Below, in pieces: positions 48,497 through 60,489 of a stretch of DNA of 64,000 nt (position 1 is its first letter; every line of letters starts with the position of its first letter). The notes beneath the pieces were generated by a model. It did not search any database, was not told where the DNA came from, and saw nothing but the letters and a program-made list of their open reading frames with translations. The DNA is from Fennellomyces sp. T-0311 (taxonomy: Eukaryota; Mucoromycota; Mucoromycetes; Mucorales; Lichtheimiaceae), in the NCBI GenBank assembly GCA_025266875.1, contig JALLLT010000052.1:1-64000 (forward strand), in the 5' to 3' direction. A program made the position numbers and the translations under genes.

Positions 48497-48850
48497 ACCG
48501 TGTTCTACGGTCGAGCTGCAGCTGCGAAGTTGACAAGCAAAAATGGCTGTCAACAAAGTGTATTAGCTTTCGAGTACCGGCAATTCAAAGTCAAGATATG
48601 CTTACCACCGTAAACACGGTGAGCTTCTGCTGCAAAGTGGGCAAGCAGAAATGGCTGGGAAAGTAAATTAGCATTCATATGCTGATGATTCAGTCAAGCT
48701 ATACTTACCACCGTATTCTACGGTGCAAATGTACCGCGCTCTGCGGTCATGCTGCTGCTGCAAAGTGGGCACTTGGGACTCGCTGATAATAAAAGTACGT
48801 TAGTTTCAAATGCCGGGTGATTGAAAGGAAAGGTACTTACCACCGTAAAC
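48497..48850 (-). repeat. Three tandem 113-122 bp modules, each with an exon-like segment and an intron
   Basis: On the plus strand the anchor CTTACCACCGT recurs at 48601, 48714 and 48836. Read on the minus strand each module is: acceptor TTTCCCAG, TTGACAG or ATTATCAG; an exon-like segment with CTTTGCAGC or its variant CTTCGCAGC; an inverted pair CACCGT...ACGGTG; then donor GTAAGC/GTAAGT. In one frame the exon-like segments encode KCPLCSSS, ACPLCSRS and a diverged third copy, i.e. repeated Cys-x2-Cys knuckles. Whether they are spliced is not shown. Confidence 0.6.
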
Positions 48851-48989
48851 GGCTGCTGATGGATGCGAAGGACGAGGCCCTTGAGAATATGTACAAGACA
48901 AAAATGGGAGAGGATATTTACAAGAGGCATATGCGTTTGTGGGTGTGTTCTATCGGTCCAATATGTATATGAGAGAGAGAAAGGCACTG

Positions 48990-51480
48990 AAAACTAAACT
49001 AAGGGGATGTTTTTTTGGCTTTTGTATTTTTTTCGGGGAGTCTTTTTTTTGTTTTTGTTGTTTTTTGATTTTTTTGTTGTTTTTTGTCTTGTTTCTATGT
49101 TTTTGTACCGATCATACTAGCAATAGCTGGTGATGGTGACCACGGGGGGCACGAGGGAGCACATTGACCGACATACGCTCATATTGGTAGCTTCGGCTGG
49201 AGTATTTGGGGCGGTGCACTAGGCCGTGTTGACAGTAACGGTGGTTACGACAGCCATTGTCCTCTGCGCGGCGGAAATCCTAGCGGTGCAGGTCGGCCGG
49301 AGATGACGAAGCGCGGAACACATGTAGACTAACCGTGCTTGCAAAGTACACAGTACGCGTGGCAGCCTCAGATGCTGAGCGATGAGAGGACTTGCGCGAT
49401 TGGCGATAAATTCGCTTTCATTGGGGCAATGGGACATGATCTCTTCAAAGATGCGACATAAGTTTGCGGTCCGTGTACTCGTGGGGGTTTTCGACACGTG
49501 AGGACCCCCCGAATTTCAGGAGTTCCTTCATGTGTTTCGGCATGTTTAGCAGCCTTCGTTCGATGAACCTTCAGACATTGTATAGACTTGTCATCACGTC
49601 GATCCAGATATCGCTGTGCTGCAACCACAACTAGCTTGTTCCCTGCATTGATACCTCGCGCTTTAATAGATCTGATCTTGCGATCAAACACATCAACAGC
49701 TCTCTCCCTGCATCGAGGTCCGTATCCTCCCAATGGTCAAAGCTGACGAAATGTTACAGGAATACGGCAAAGGCAGTGTTGATTGACCCTATACTGATGT
49801 GTAGGAAGGTTTCATGGGAGGGAAGTTATGCCAGCGGTTGACACATCTATTAAGCAGCTGTGAGTATATTCACTTTCAATAAAATTCCCCATACTTGTCG
49901 ATTTCGTTTATGGTGTCGTTTGTTTGCTTCCATGAAAGTGAAAGTGCGCATGTCTTGACAAGATTGACCGGTGCTTGGATTGCTGTATTGCTACATTCAT
50001 GATCGATTTGTTGTAGCTGATCGATAGCTACGGTAGAGATAACATAAACAAGTATGCCAATATAATCCACCACGTGTATATCCCGCGTTGGTTTGAGCAC
50101 AACTAATTACAACGTAAATGTTTGAAAGTCGAAAACACATCGATGAAACAAAGACGCACCTGTAATTCTTCTCTGAGATGGCGCTGGCCATGTCTTTATG
50201 ACGCTCCTAATTGCTTCGCGAACTAAAGTTTGCCGTAACCTAGACACAAGGTAAGGTGTATTGAGAACCGGATTGCAGATCATTGTCCACAGTTGAGGTC
50301 CTATGTTGGTGCCAAGCATATGCAATTCATCAAGGCTAAAGGACAAAGATCCCTGGAAAGAATCTAATAGAGCGATTGGCGGTTTGACACGAGACCTTGC
50401 GCGTTTACTAAATTTAACTTGTATAAATAGCACTTCAAGGCCAAAAATCCTACAAAAACAGCGGCTATTGTTTTTTTAGTAATGATCTTTCGTTTCCAAA
50501 AGTCCAAGACTACACTGCTAGAATTAGTAACGATTATATCCTGATAGCTCCTTTCTCTTTTCTAGTGTATACGTCGACAATCCAGCGAATTCGTGCTTTC
50601 AGACTGAACAGATTCTAAATATCAACCAAATACGGTGACCAAACGTCGGCTGATGGCTAACACAGTGTGCGAGTGAGGCGGTTACAGGTATGACACTAGT
50701 TGCCCAAACTAAGTGTGCTTTAAAGCATCGTACTTTGTCGCTTTAGCACAGTACATCCATCTTCACACTGCCCAACAATTGAAGCTCGTCCAATGAAGGA
50801 GAGAGAAATGAGTCCGGGTTACCGCCTTTCAATGTCGTTGGGATGTCGCAGAGTTGAATCACGATATCTATGAAGACTACTCATGAGGTTTTATGGTAGA
50901 TCATTTCATCACGAGTTACATACCATTGATACAGGTCAAAGTTCAGTGCAATCTAGTGTACAATTGTCACTGACACAGTATTGTGGATAAATGGCTAAAA
51001 TACGTAAAAATACCTGGGTCGTCAAAATCATCTTCTACCCAGGAGCCATGATTATCGGCGTCATTGCCGGTCAGCCTTGTAGCCTCTATTATAGGTCTAT
51101 GTTGTATAGATTGTCTCTTCGACGCTCGACCAAAACTTGTGCTTTCTCGTACCGCAAATAGATTGGTAGGAGAGCCTCGTTACGTCAGCTCTGACAATAC
51201 TTGTACGCTTGGCTGTTTGTGTCCCGTTGCCGGCAGATCTCCAGTATTTTTTTAGTAACTAACAACTAACTTCGTGATTTTTTTTAGAAAGCGAACCACG
51301 ACAATACATAGCGTCATTTCTGCATAATGTCAATAGTGTTTGACAGTTGAAACTACATAATTACGCATTCTTTATTAGGTACATAAGCTCCAGCTCTATA
51401 ACATTTCGGTTTGACCCAGCGTAAAATTGCATGCAGTTAAAAACATTTTCTTTCCTTTTTCAAATATATTTATTTGACAT
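48990..51480. other. Gene-poor stretch
   Basis: No supportable gene. A T-rich tract with repeated TTTTTTG lies at 49010-49090. Minus-strand frames at 49219-49733 and 50107-50433 are moderately long but show no known motif. Confidence 0.45.
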
Positions 51481-54151
51481 TCAATCATCCGTATTGATCT
51501 CTGGCATCTCGAATTCATCATCTTCAGAATCACTACTGAAAATGATCCGGTTACTTGGCTTTACGGTTTGTTCTTTAGTGACTGTTTCCGTAAATGATAC
51601 AGATGGGGTCGAGAATTGTGCTTCGCTCGATACTTTTGTAAACGTGGCTGGCTCTGTTGTCCTGGATGGTTCAGTCGTCAGTGTTGGTTCGGTCGTCGTG
51701 GCGGGTTTGATTGTCAGATCTGGCTCGACCGTTGGCACTGCGGTGGAAATAGCTGGCTGGGTTTGTTCAATTACGGGACTGGGTGTCTTTGCTGGACTAG
51801 GTGTCTTGATGAACTCCATTATAACATCCTTTTCTTCTTCGCCACCGTCGTCTGGAGCATAAATCGCGTTGGATTGAGATGTTACCGGGCTTCGTACAGG
51901 GGATTGATCGACTATTTTTTCGACTTGGACGGTTTCTGGAACAACAGATGGTGCTGGTGGTGCGGCACGTTGAATCGGTGGCATACGCGTATGCATGCAA
52001 AGGTCGCAAATAGCCAAGCCTTGCGTACATATAACTCGGAGCTACATTACACATCAGCTTTTTTTCTCTTACCATATAAATAAAGACATACCTCATGAGT
52101 TTCATCGTTCAAACCAGCACCAAAGATCCTAACTGCATGTGGTAAAAGCGTTGCTTGATTGATATTCGGACTTGTGATGGAGCTCATTAAACATTTATAC
52201 AAATAACACTTGACGATCGCATCGGCTCCTTGAAGAATTCTTGAAACGATAACCGTATCGATCGAACATCTTAAATTGATATCCATTGCATTTCCAAAGC
52301 TCAGTGCGTCTTGCAAAACCTCAAGTGCTGCCAATTGTATATCACATGGTTGATAAGATACCGAATCTGTGGTTGAGAAAGCGTCCGAGCTGATTTGTTC
52401 TGCTCGTCGTTTCTTGCCAGTCACCTGTACATTTTGTTAACACGGGTATTCTTTTGGATTTTCGGAAAAAAAGTATGGACCGTACCTTTTCAGTTGCGAC
52501 AATGTCTACTTTTTTGCTCTCAATGGCTTTCAGATCGCTGATCGCGGAAATGACCGTCGATTTCAGGATGGTATCAGCAAAGGCGTAGCCGAATTTGCGC
52601 AAGCATAATGAAATCAGGTTGTATACAGATATTTTCACAGCTCTATAGAAAATGGTTCAGTTACCATGGAAGGTGATCTACTGGCCCTGACTATACCTCT
52701 TTTTACTGTTCTCGCTCAATAAACGTAAAAGAATACGTGCCAAAAGTTTACCGTATTGCGCCATACCTGCGTCCGCGCTGAAATTCAACAGAATTAGATC
52801 GACTCACTTTCCATATGACTTTTTCCGTTACCTCAGAAGCACACTTGCGAGTAACTTGTTTGTGCTTAAATGAAGTGCAGGTAAGCAAGCCATAAGACAA
52901 GTGTATTCGTCCTTTGGTTTAAACTCTTTCATCTAGAACATTTATCAGTACATGAATCATATATATGTCAATTCATACAACTTACCACACAGCCATTGTA
53001 GACATTATAGATTCTGCAACAAAGAGTCATGAGTTGAGCAATAGGCACATTTACAGCTGCCATAGTTTTTGTTCTAAATAACAGGAAAGATTAGACCAGG
53101 CCAGAAAAAAAATGCAAAAACCTACGCCAGGTAAACGGCAATGGTATCATGCAAATAACGAATCCGGTTCAATAAGGTAGGAAATGCATCCACATAATCA
53201 TTGGTAACAGGTGCCAATGAATAACCCGTTACACGACTTGATACAGCATCCTCTACCAATTTGAATGAGTCCCAAAAATGATCTCACCGTCACTTTTATA
53301 CAAAAAGCGATACCTTCATCCACAGAATCAAATAACTGGTTCAAGGCTAGGTGCACCGATCCGATCAAACGAGATAAATTATCCTGCCAGTTGGTAGAAA
53401 AGTTGGCTTTGCCACCGGTACGACACGATCCAGCAAAACAGCGCCCCAGGATTTCCGGCGATACTTGATCTGGATTGTCCAAGCAAGAAATGTATAATTT
53501 TGATGTCTGATCCACAATATGACGCGACATGCTTGGGAAAAGTTCGGTATTCTTGGCCAATGCTGTGAATGTTACGGACTAGATCCAATCCTATCAGAAA
53601 ACGATCTTTTTCTCATTCTATAAAGAACTTACCATGAGTTCAGGATTACGGCTGGATTGGATAAGCAATTGGTTGAATCGTGGCAATGACTTGAGAGTGA
53701 CTTCGGCGTGTAATTCAGACTTGCCAATGGTTTTCTCAAACAGCAATGATTGAGTTTCTATGGCGATCACCGTAACCATGGTTGTTTCAGGTTTCTGCAA
53801 ATAAGTCAATATCGTTCGCATGTACATAGCAACTGATAATCTTACCCCGAGGATACCCAAGAGTTGAGTCGTCCACGACTGAACATTGTTGATAAATAGC
53901 GATTCTGACTGAACGCAAGTCTCTTTGATCAAGGTAATGGCGGCCCAGCGAGTAGCCGCTTGCTTTGATCCCAACAACGCGTTCAATCGAACTGTCCATT
54001 TGCGTTTGACAGCTTGGTCGTCGTTGTTTTCGTCGTTCAAAAGGTCATTATTGTTGATTGCTTCGAGAATAAACGGTAAAACAGTGGAAACACGCGATTC
54101 GTCCGATAAGTAATCAGCAAGTATACGAGTCAATTGCACTGCTGCTGTCAT
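51481..54151 (-). CDS. RIX1: Pre-60S ribosome maturation factor Rix1/PELP1
   Basis: Scaffold of the Rix1-Ipi1-Ipi3 complex, which works in the nucleoplasm on pre-60S particles and in ITS2 processing; the animal version is PELP1. The first exon (to 54151) gives the Rix1 helical-repeat start: TRILADYLSDESRVSTVLPF, LNALLGSKQAATRWAAITLI and KETCVQSESLFINNVQSWTT. Next come ETTMVTVIAIETQSLLFEKT, SLPRFNQLLIQSSRNPEL and PEILGRCFAGSCRTGG. Middle exons add QPCDIQLAALEVLQDALSFG and LLPHAVRIFGAGLNDETHE. The C-terminal exon (51481-52017) is Pro/Thr-rich (TTEPTLTTEPSRTTEPATFT) and ends with the acidic tail IFSSDSEDDEFEMPEINTDD, the hallmark of the family. About nine introns interrupt it. Intron positions between 52.4 and 53.2 kb were not all checked. 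The gene starts 114 bp from the divergent SAC3 gene. Confidence 0.88.
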
Positions 54152-54265
54152 TATTGTTTAAAGCAAGAAGGTCGAACAAAAAAAAAAATTATCGTAGCGG
54201 CTATTTAAATAAGGGAAAAGGCAAAGCGCGTGAGTCCTTTGCTTTGATCATCTTCCGTAATTTTC
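54152..54265. promoter_or_regulatory. Bidirectional promoter between RIX1 and SAC3
   Basis: Only 114 bp separates the two ATG codons on opposite strands. The interval is A-rich (a run of 12 A near 54180) and lacks a clear TATA box. Both products act on nuclear export-bound particles (ribosomes and mRNA), so shared control would be sensible, but this is inference. Confidence 0.6.
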
Positions 54266-57200
54266 ATGTTCAACCCGCGCGGAAATCCTGATCCAAGAGG
54301 CCGAGGTCGTGGTCGTGGTGGCAAAAATAATAGTCGTCGACCACCCCAAACCAACAACAATAACAACAAGAATGGCGAAGCGCCAAAGTTCAAGCATAAG
54401 CAATGGACTCGACCTGGTCTCAAGCAGCAGCAAGAGCCGATGGATAGTCCGAGTGGAACAATGTCCAATGCTCAACGTGCAAAGAGATTCGGTGGTGATG
54501 ACAAAAGTGCCCTGTTTCTACAAGTAATTCGCATTTATTTATTAAGCCAAGATGTTGATTTGCTAAACGAACGTAATGTAATCTGCAGTTGAAAAAGAAA
54601 CGCGCCTCTGAAAGAGAAGAGGCGATACGATTGGGTCTCATTGACGATCCGAACACTCCTCGACGGCTCGAAGATGCGATTGATTTCAGAGGCACGTGTC
54701 AGAGTATGTGCCCAGATTTCGAACTGGTGGAGCGGGAGGTTCAACATATGCTGGACCCACTCGAAAAGGTATTTACCGTCGTTGCCATTGGTTTGGCAAC
54801 AACAGCAACTAAATGGGTTGCTAGGACGCCTTTGGTCACGCCGATCCTTCCAAGGCCGTCAAACGTTACCGTCGTTCTGCAGCTGGCAATGAACAAGCTT
54901 TACCTTCCGACGTGCGTCCTCCTGGTGTTCTAGTCGTAAGTTACGGTGATGTTGTTTGACAGTGGATGCTGATACAATATCCACAAGAAAACTCTGGACT
55001 ACCTGATCGGCACCGTGCTATCGTCTATTCCGTTCATCGAGTGTCATGCATTTTTGTGGGATCGTACACGAAGTATCCGGCAAGACTTTACGCTCCAAAA
55101 CATTCGCAACGCAGTTACTGTCCAAGTGCACGAGCACATCGCGCGGTTCCATATTCTGGCGCTACATGAGCTGTGCGAGTACAGTGAAGAGAAATTCAGT
55201 CAGCAGCAAGAGTTCGAGCAGCTTGGCAAGGGTAATGCAGGGTTACGGTGGCAATTGAGCGTGGTACTCACGTTCGATTAGTACTGATCTCGTTGATGGA
55301 GTTCTACGACGATTTGCGAGCGGAAGGCATCAGTCTGCCCAACGAAGGCGAGTTCCGTGCGTACCATCTGATCTATAATCTCCGTGACCACGAACTGGCT
55401 TCTCGAATGATCACCACGCTCCCTCCGTCTGTCCAAGCGCACCCCTATTTGAAGCAAGCATTCCGGTTCTACGAATACAGCCAGCGTAACAATGAAATCA
55501 TGCAGACATCCGAACGCCGCAACAAGCCAGAAAATGTATTGGCCGCCCAAAATGCGTATGCCAAAGTCTTCAAGCTCGTGGGCAGTGCCGAAACCCCGTT
55601 CCTACTGGCCTGCATGTTCGAAGTCCACTTTGCTGAAGTCCGCAAGGGTGCGCTCAAGGCCATGGGTCGCTCTTATGTCTTCCAGTATAAGGGTCCCGAT
55701 GTGGAATATTTGCGCCAGCTACTAGCCTATGATTCTGAAAAGCATGTCCTGACCGAAGTCGAGCTGTATGGTTTGGTTGTGGATATCGCGGATGGTGAAG
55801 CCAAGGTCCGGTTTGGTCAAAAGACAAAGGGGAAAACAACGCTGTTCATTGGTAAAGTTTGGTCGTTGTTCTAGTTTGGACAAGGAAAAACTGATCGCGG
55901 TGTTTAGAGCCATTGTCACTGCCGAGACAGCGCAAGTCAAAACTTTTGGTTGATCCAAAGAAGGGAGGCCGATCATACTATGACATTATTTTCGGTACAC
56001 AAAGTAACGAAACGGCCATCTGCACCACGCCGATTGTTCGCGCACTTCAACCCTCTCGGCTACCAGGTGTCACTACAAAAATCACCACGTTTCTCCCCGA
56101 AAAGCCACGCACATTGCTTCCTGTAGATCAAGTCAAAGAGTTTTCCGTTGTCCAGCGTATCGTCAACGTTGCGCCATCCAAGACGCCTGAAGAACTGGCA
56201 GCCGAACGACAGCGACGATTGCTCAGAGAACAGCAACAAAAGCAAGCTGAAATGGAACGCATGCGGCAACAACAGGAAGAGGAAAGACAGCGACGGGTGG
56301 AAATGGAAGAGCGGATGCGCGCGGAAGCGGAACGAAAACAGCAGGTGGCGGCTGCAGCTGCAGCGGCGGAAACCTTGCGACGACGTTTGGAACAGGAGAA
56401 AAAGGAACGAGCAGCCATGCAGGAACGTCAACAGCGACAAGCCATGTTGCAAGAATTGAATCATGTGCTGGCGCAAGAAATCCTGCAAACGATCGTGTCG
56501 GAAGAAACGCAAGTAGCTGCGTTGCGTACGTTGCATCAAAGCAAAACGTTGAAGCGAAAAATGGATCCACATGTTCAACGCGCGAGACAAGTGATAGAGA
56601 AACGTCGTCGGGACGCACAGGACCGTGCGAGTATTCATCGACTTGTGGATCGCATGGCCCGCGTCACATTTAAACCAAAGCAAAACAAGGAACAACGAGT
56701 CAAAGAGTGTCTGTATCTGGAAGGTCGTGCGTTGCGAGATTTACGAAGCGTGAGTTTTTATTTGCAAGCAAGTGCGATCATGAACTGATTTTGGTTTAGC
56801 AGCGTACGCCAGCACAATCACTGCTTGAAGCGGTCTGGGAAACAGAGAACCTGGCCCAAGTGATCAAACCTTGTCTCAACTTGACATCCAGAGACGCCCA
56901 ATGCGGTTGGGAACTATGGATTTACGTCGACAGTGTCCCGCTTGAATCGTCCAAATGGTTCAAGCAAAAATTTGGTTTGGACGATGAATTCGGTAGACGG
57001 GTTGAACGGTACAAGGATGTGAATAATGTCACTGTTCGAACAGTGAGTCCCCGGGATGCGCTTTATGGCAAGGTAAGGTTTGATCTGGGGAGTGTTCTGC
57101 ACAACTTGCCACTCACTTTTGACCAGTCCGTGGATCAAATGGGTGGTTTGATCTTTTCTTTATCCGAAACCCGGGTTCCTGGTACCGATGATTGTAACAA

Positions 57201-57615
57201 GTAAGTTTGGATAACCTGACAACAAACACCGTCGTTTTATTTTTGCTCACAAAGAAAATAAATCTTTGCAGCGCTAATTACTGGATGATCGAAAAACGAA
57301 GGCTCAATGAACTGACTAAAAAATTAATGGAATACAATCCGCATGTCCGTGTCCCGGCTGTATTCACGTACTGGCCACAAACGGAGTCGCTCAAGCAGGC
57401 TGTTGAAATGGTAAGTTTGGCTGTTTTGGAGATAGCAAGTTTTTCTCATGGATGTATTATAGATCCCTGATCTGCTAGAATTAGACACCAACCCGATGCT
57501 CCTCGACTATCACATAGTCATCATGAATCCCTATACCATCACCACCCGCCTGCACGAGGAACTGCGCTGGCTTGCAGTTACAAGCAACAATATGAATATC
57601 CAATTGACAACTTAA
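54266..57615 (+). CDS. SAC3: mRNA export factor SAC3/GANP (TREX-2 scaffold)
   Basis: Scaffold of the TREX-2 complex, which links transcription and mRNA export at the nuclear pore with Thp1, Sus1 and Cdc31. Residues 1-60 are Arg/Gly- and Asn-rich (GRGRGRGGKN, TNNNNNKNGE). The SAC3 signature follows across an intron: AIDFRGTCQSMCPDFELVER. Then AVKRYRRSAAGNEQALPSDV with RPPGVL, DYLIGTVLSSIPFIECHAFL, WDRTRSIRQDFTLQNIRNAV and EHIARFHILALHELCEYSEE, and in the large exon from 55248 GEFRAYHLIYNLRDHELASR and GRSYVFQYKGPDVEYLRQLL. After LPRQRKSKLLVDPKKGG comes a long Arg/Glu/Gln coiled coil (RQQQEEERQRRVEMEERMRA), a Cdc31/Sus1-binding type region, and C-terminal exons ending NIQLTT. At least eight introns were joined in frame. 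Confidence 0.95.
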
Positions 57616-58418
57616 ATGCATCCCTAGCATAACATATCTGTAGAAAAATAATGTACATACCCTTTGCTTTAAAAACACTGCGTTTCTTTTTAACTTTTGC
57701 CAAGGCAACATCAAAATTTATGCTTGTAAGCCACGGAATTTTGTCGTTGATACCAATGCTCATGTTTTTTCCATGGTATCACACGACTCCACACGCCTTT
57801 ACTGAAAAAAAAATGACAAAGCCCGTGATTGCGCTGCAAGTTGTTGCTTCTCCGTGCAATACTTTGCCTGCTCAAACATCACACACCACGTACCAAGAAT
57901 CTTAATACCTGGTCGGGAAAGCTATTCCGGATATCTATTGATATGTCATACAAACAGTTCGATGGAGTTGATTAAGATGAGTTACAGTTACATCCCCGGC
58001 GTTTCTTCCTTCACCATCTGAGTCTGACAAATAAAATAAGCGATCATGCCAAAGTATGCTCCAGACAAGTCTGGTCCCACGATAGGCTTAGTCGAATAGT
58101 GTAACAAGAGAGTCAAAGTCTGGGCTTAGTCAACGAGTGCCACTGAAGAGTGCGATTATGAAACACAGCTTAAGCTATATAAAAAGGATACGCTCATAGT
58201 AAACTTTCTGTTTCTCTCCATCTTTTTTTTTAACTCTGAAATCTGTTTCGATCATTTTGCACCACATTTTCCTTGACCTGCATACCACTTGGGCCATATT
58301 TGCGTTATTTACTTCACACGCTGAGCAATCACAGATCGGTGCGTGTAATAGAAAACGTTGATAGAAACCGGCGGTATTGAAAACGCTCACTAATAAGCTA
58401 ACAGATTCTAATTATAGA
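57616..58418. other. Intergenic, between SAC3 and HET gene
   Basis: No gene seen. The sequence ATTATAG just before the HET ATG at 58419 looks like an intron end, so a short upstream non-coding exon of the HET gene is possible. Confidence 0.4.
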
Positions 58419-60113
58419 ATGTGCATTACATACGATACTCATCAGCATAATGTGGAGAATATTTACGGGGAGTGTGGCGAGCCATACTTTTGTCCGGTTA
58501 CACACTTCACGCCAGAGCATCCTCGCGCAGGGATTGTCGATATCCCAGAATTTAAACCTTCTCGGCTCATTCGCACAAGTGACATGGCGGTTGTTCGAGG
58601 CTCTGATGTACACGCACCCTATTACGCGCTATCCTATTCATGGGAGCAATCTGGTATAATCGTTCAAGGCGATGACAGTGAGAACAGCGCTCGGGTTGAT
58701 AACAGCAAGCATCATATTATATCTCATCCAAAAAATAAGGAGGACGAACAAGTGAGTTCTGTTCCGGTTAATACGCGATCAGTCACCTTCGAGGGGCTTA
58801 TCCAACAGATATGCCAAGACTTCGACTTCCAATATATTTGGTACGATCAGAAATGCACCATTCGAAAAAATCCGGACGATAAGCGACGCGAAGTAAAAGA
58901 CATGCATAGAATTTTTCGTCATGCACAATGTACCGTTGTACTAATTCCGGAGCTGCATGTTGTCGAACAATATATATCTTCATCCAGTTTTCCTCGTAGA
59001 GCCAATGTTGAGGTGATATCGACTTCGGAATGGAGCAAACATGTGTGGACGCTCAACGAATCACTCGTGTCTGAAAGACTACTTTTCATTGGCCGTGATG
59101 TACATCTGTGGTCCTATGTGTATGATAGAAGCAATCCCTTCCAAACGGTCACTTTTGTGAATCAAGATAGTTTCAAATTCCTTTATGACATTTGCACAAC
59201 GTCCAAAGATCCATTCCTCGCCAGTGCGCTATTGTGGCATGCGCGTCGACGAAATTGTACCAAAAACCACGACCGAATCTTTGCTCTGGCCAGCCTGTTC
59301 CCCAATATAGCAGAGGTTCTGCCCTTTGACTATAGTCGGGATCTATATGCCGCGATGCTCCACTTTTACGGCCTCCTTGCCCAGCAGGACCTTTCACTCT
59401 TATGCTTTGGCTGTCCAATGAAAGACCAAGACGATAGTAACGATCTTCTGGACGAAATGAAACTACTGCCTTCGTGGACTGGTGTTTTCGGTCATCATGG
59501 CACGACAGCCGCAGGAGCTCGTACCATAGGATCCATGTGGTACCACGAAAGCTACGTTTCCACTGCTTCCAATACCACCTGGACAGTTAATGGTCAATTC
59601 CTACAGTTGACATGCAATTGTATTTATGCGTCAATCGAGCGAAATGCCTATGAACCTTATGGTTCCTTCAAATGTGTCGGTCATTATGAACGGGAGTTTT
59701 CAGTACCATCGGGATCCAGTCATCTAATATTCAACGTCAGATTAGATGAACAGCAACTTTGTACCGCGCATTATGCAGACGGGTTCTTTCTAAAAGATAC
59801 ACACTGGCTTCCCGTTATGGTAGATAGTGGCCAAGAAAAAGACGAAGACGGAGGATACTACAAATGGGTTAACAATACAATCACACCCACTCACAGCGGC
59901 GGTGCATTATTGTTGGTCGATGTTGATTGCACAGAATGTATCATCCTTACTGGAATAGTGTTTGACAAGAATGCAAGTTCAAAAGCTATGCCAGTCATCA
60001 AGCAAAATGATGATGGCTACTACTGCTGTATTGGAGTATGTTTACTGGACGGGTACGCTGCCGCATATCACTATCCAGAACCTGAAAGAGAACAAACATT
60101 TATTATCGTTTAG
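58419..60113 (+). CDS. HET-domain (heterokaryon-incompatibility-like) protein, about 564 aa
   Basis: Paralogue of the gene at 11571-13169, on the other strand and 45 kb away. HET block 1 is YYALSYSWEQSG (about residue 65-76), block 2 IWYDQKCTIRKNPDDKRREV followed by MHRIFRHAQCTVVLIPEL, and block 3 SEWSKHVWTLNESLVSERLL. Block 2 is altered: the usual Cys-Ile-Asp/Asn-Gln is replaced by Cys-Thr-Ile-Arg. The C-terminal half shares features with the paralogue: KLLPSWTGV in both, and an (R/K)EQTF-like end. I chose the ATG at 58419 because the 14 codons before it lack an ATG and follow an intron-like ATTATAG. There is no break. Function in self/non-self recognition is inferred from the domain only. 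Confidence 0.83.
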   Translation: MCITYDTHQHNVENIYGECGEPYFCPVTHFTPEHPRAGIVDIPEFKPSRLIRTSDMAVVRGSDVHAPYYALSYSWEQSGIIVQGDDSENSARVDNSKHHIISHPKNKEDEQVSSVPVNTRSVTFEGLIQQICQDFDFQYIWYDQKCTIRKNPDDKRREVKDMHRIFRHAQCTVVLIPELHVVEQYISSSSFPRRANVEVISTSEWSKHVWTLNESLVSERLLFIGRDVHLWSYVYDRSNPFQTVTFVNQDSFKFLYDICTTSKDPFLASALLWHARRRNCTKNHDRIFALASLFPNIAEVLPFDYSRDLYAAMLHFYGLLAQQDLSLLCFGCPMKDQDDSNDLLDEMKLLPSWTGVFGHHGTTAAGARTIGSMWYHESYVSTASNTTWTVNGQFLQLTCNCIYASIERNAYEPYGSFKCVGHYEREFSVPSGSSHLIFNVRLDEQQLCTAHYADGFFLKDTHWLPVMVDSGQEKDEDGGYYKWVNNTITPTHSGGALLLVDVDCTECIILTGIVFDKNASSKAMPVIKQNDDGYYCCIGVCLLDGYAAAYHYPEPEREQTFIIV

Positions 60114-60489
60114 TAATAATAAATTGATTATACCGCTCAGCCTTGGAGCCAATAGATAAAAGGTACCCAAAGCCAACCATCAATAAATATATGGACTATC
60201 CAAAGAAATACTATTCAGTATATATATACTTATATTAGAACTAAACGTTTGAAGAATTATACCAAGAAAAATTCAATTAACACGTGATATTAAATAGAGA
60301 GTTAGCGCTTGCCAAATTAGCACTTCGTTTGAGCGGCTTGATGAATACACTTCAGATTTTCGGTTACAAAAATAAACGACACGGATTCAGGTGAGCCCAT
60401 GACAGTGTTTTTCGAGATATCACTCTTTAAAAACGAGAGGAGGTTTGTAAGGGAAAAGATAGCTTGAAAAAGAGGGGTGGGTATCATTT

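Noticed and set aside
47862..48536. 224-codon Pro/Ser-rich minus-strand frame
   Set aside because: Low-complexity CT-rich DNA is open in several frames at once; the acidic frame in the same DNA is equally plausible, so this one is not called.
56060..56695. 211-codon minus-strand frame rich in Phe and Leu
   Set aside because: Antisense shadow of the Glu/Gln/Arg coiled coil of SAC3.
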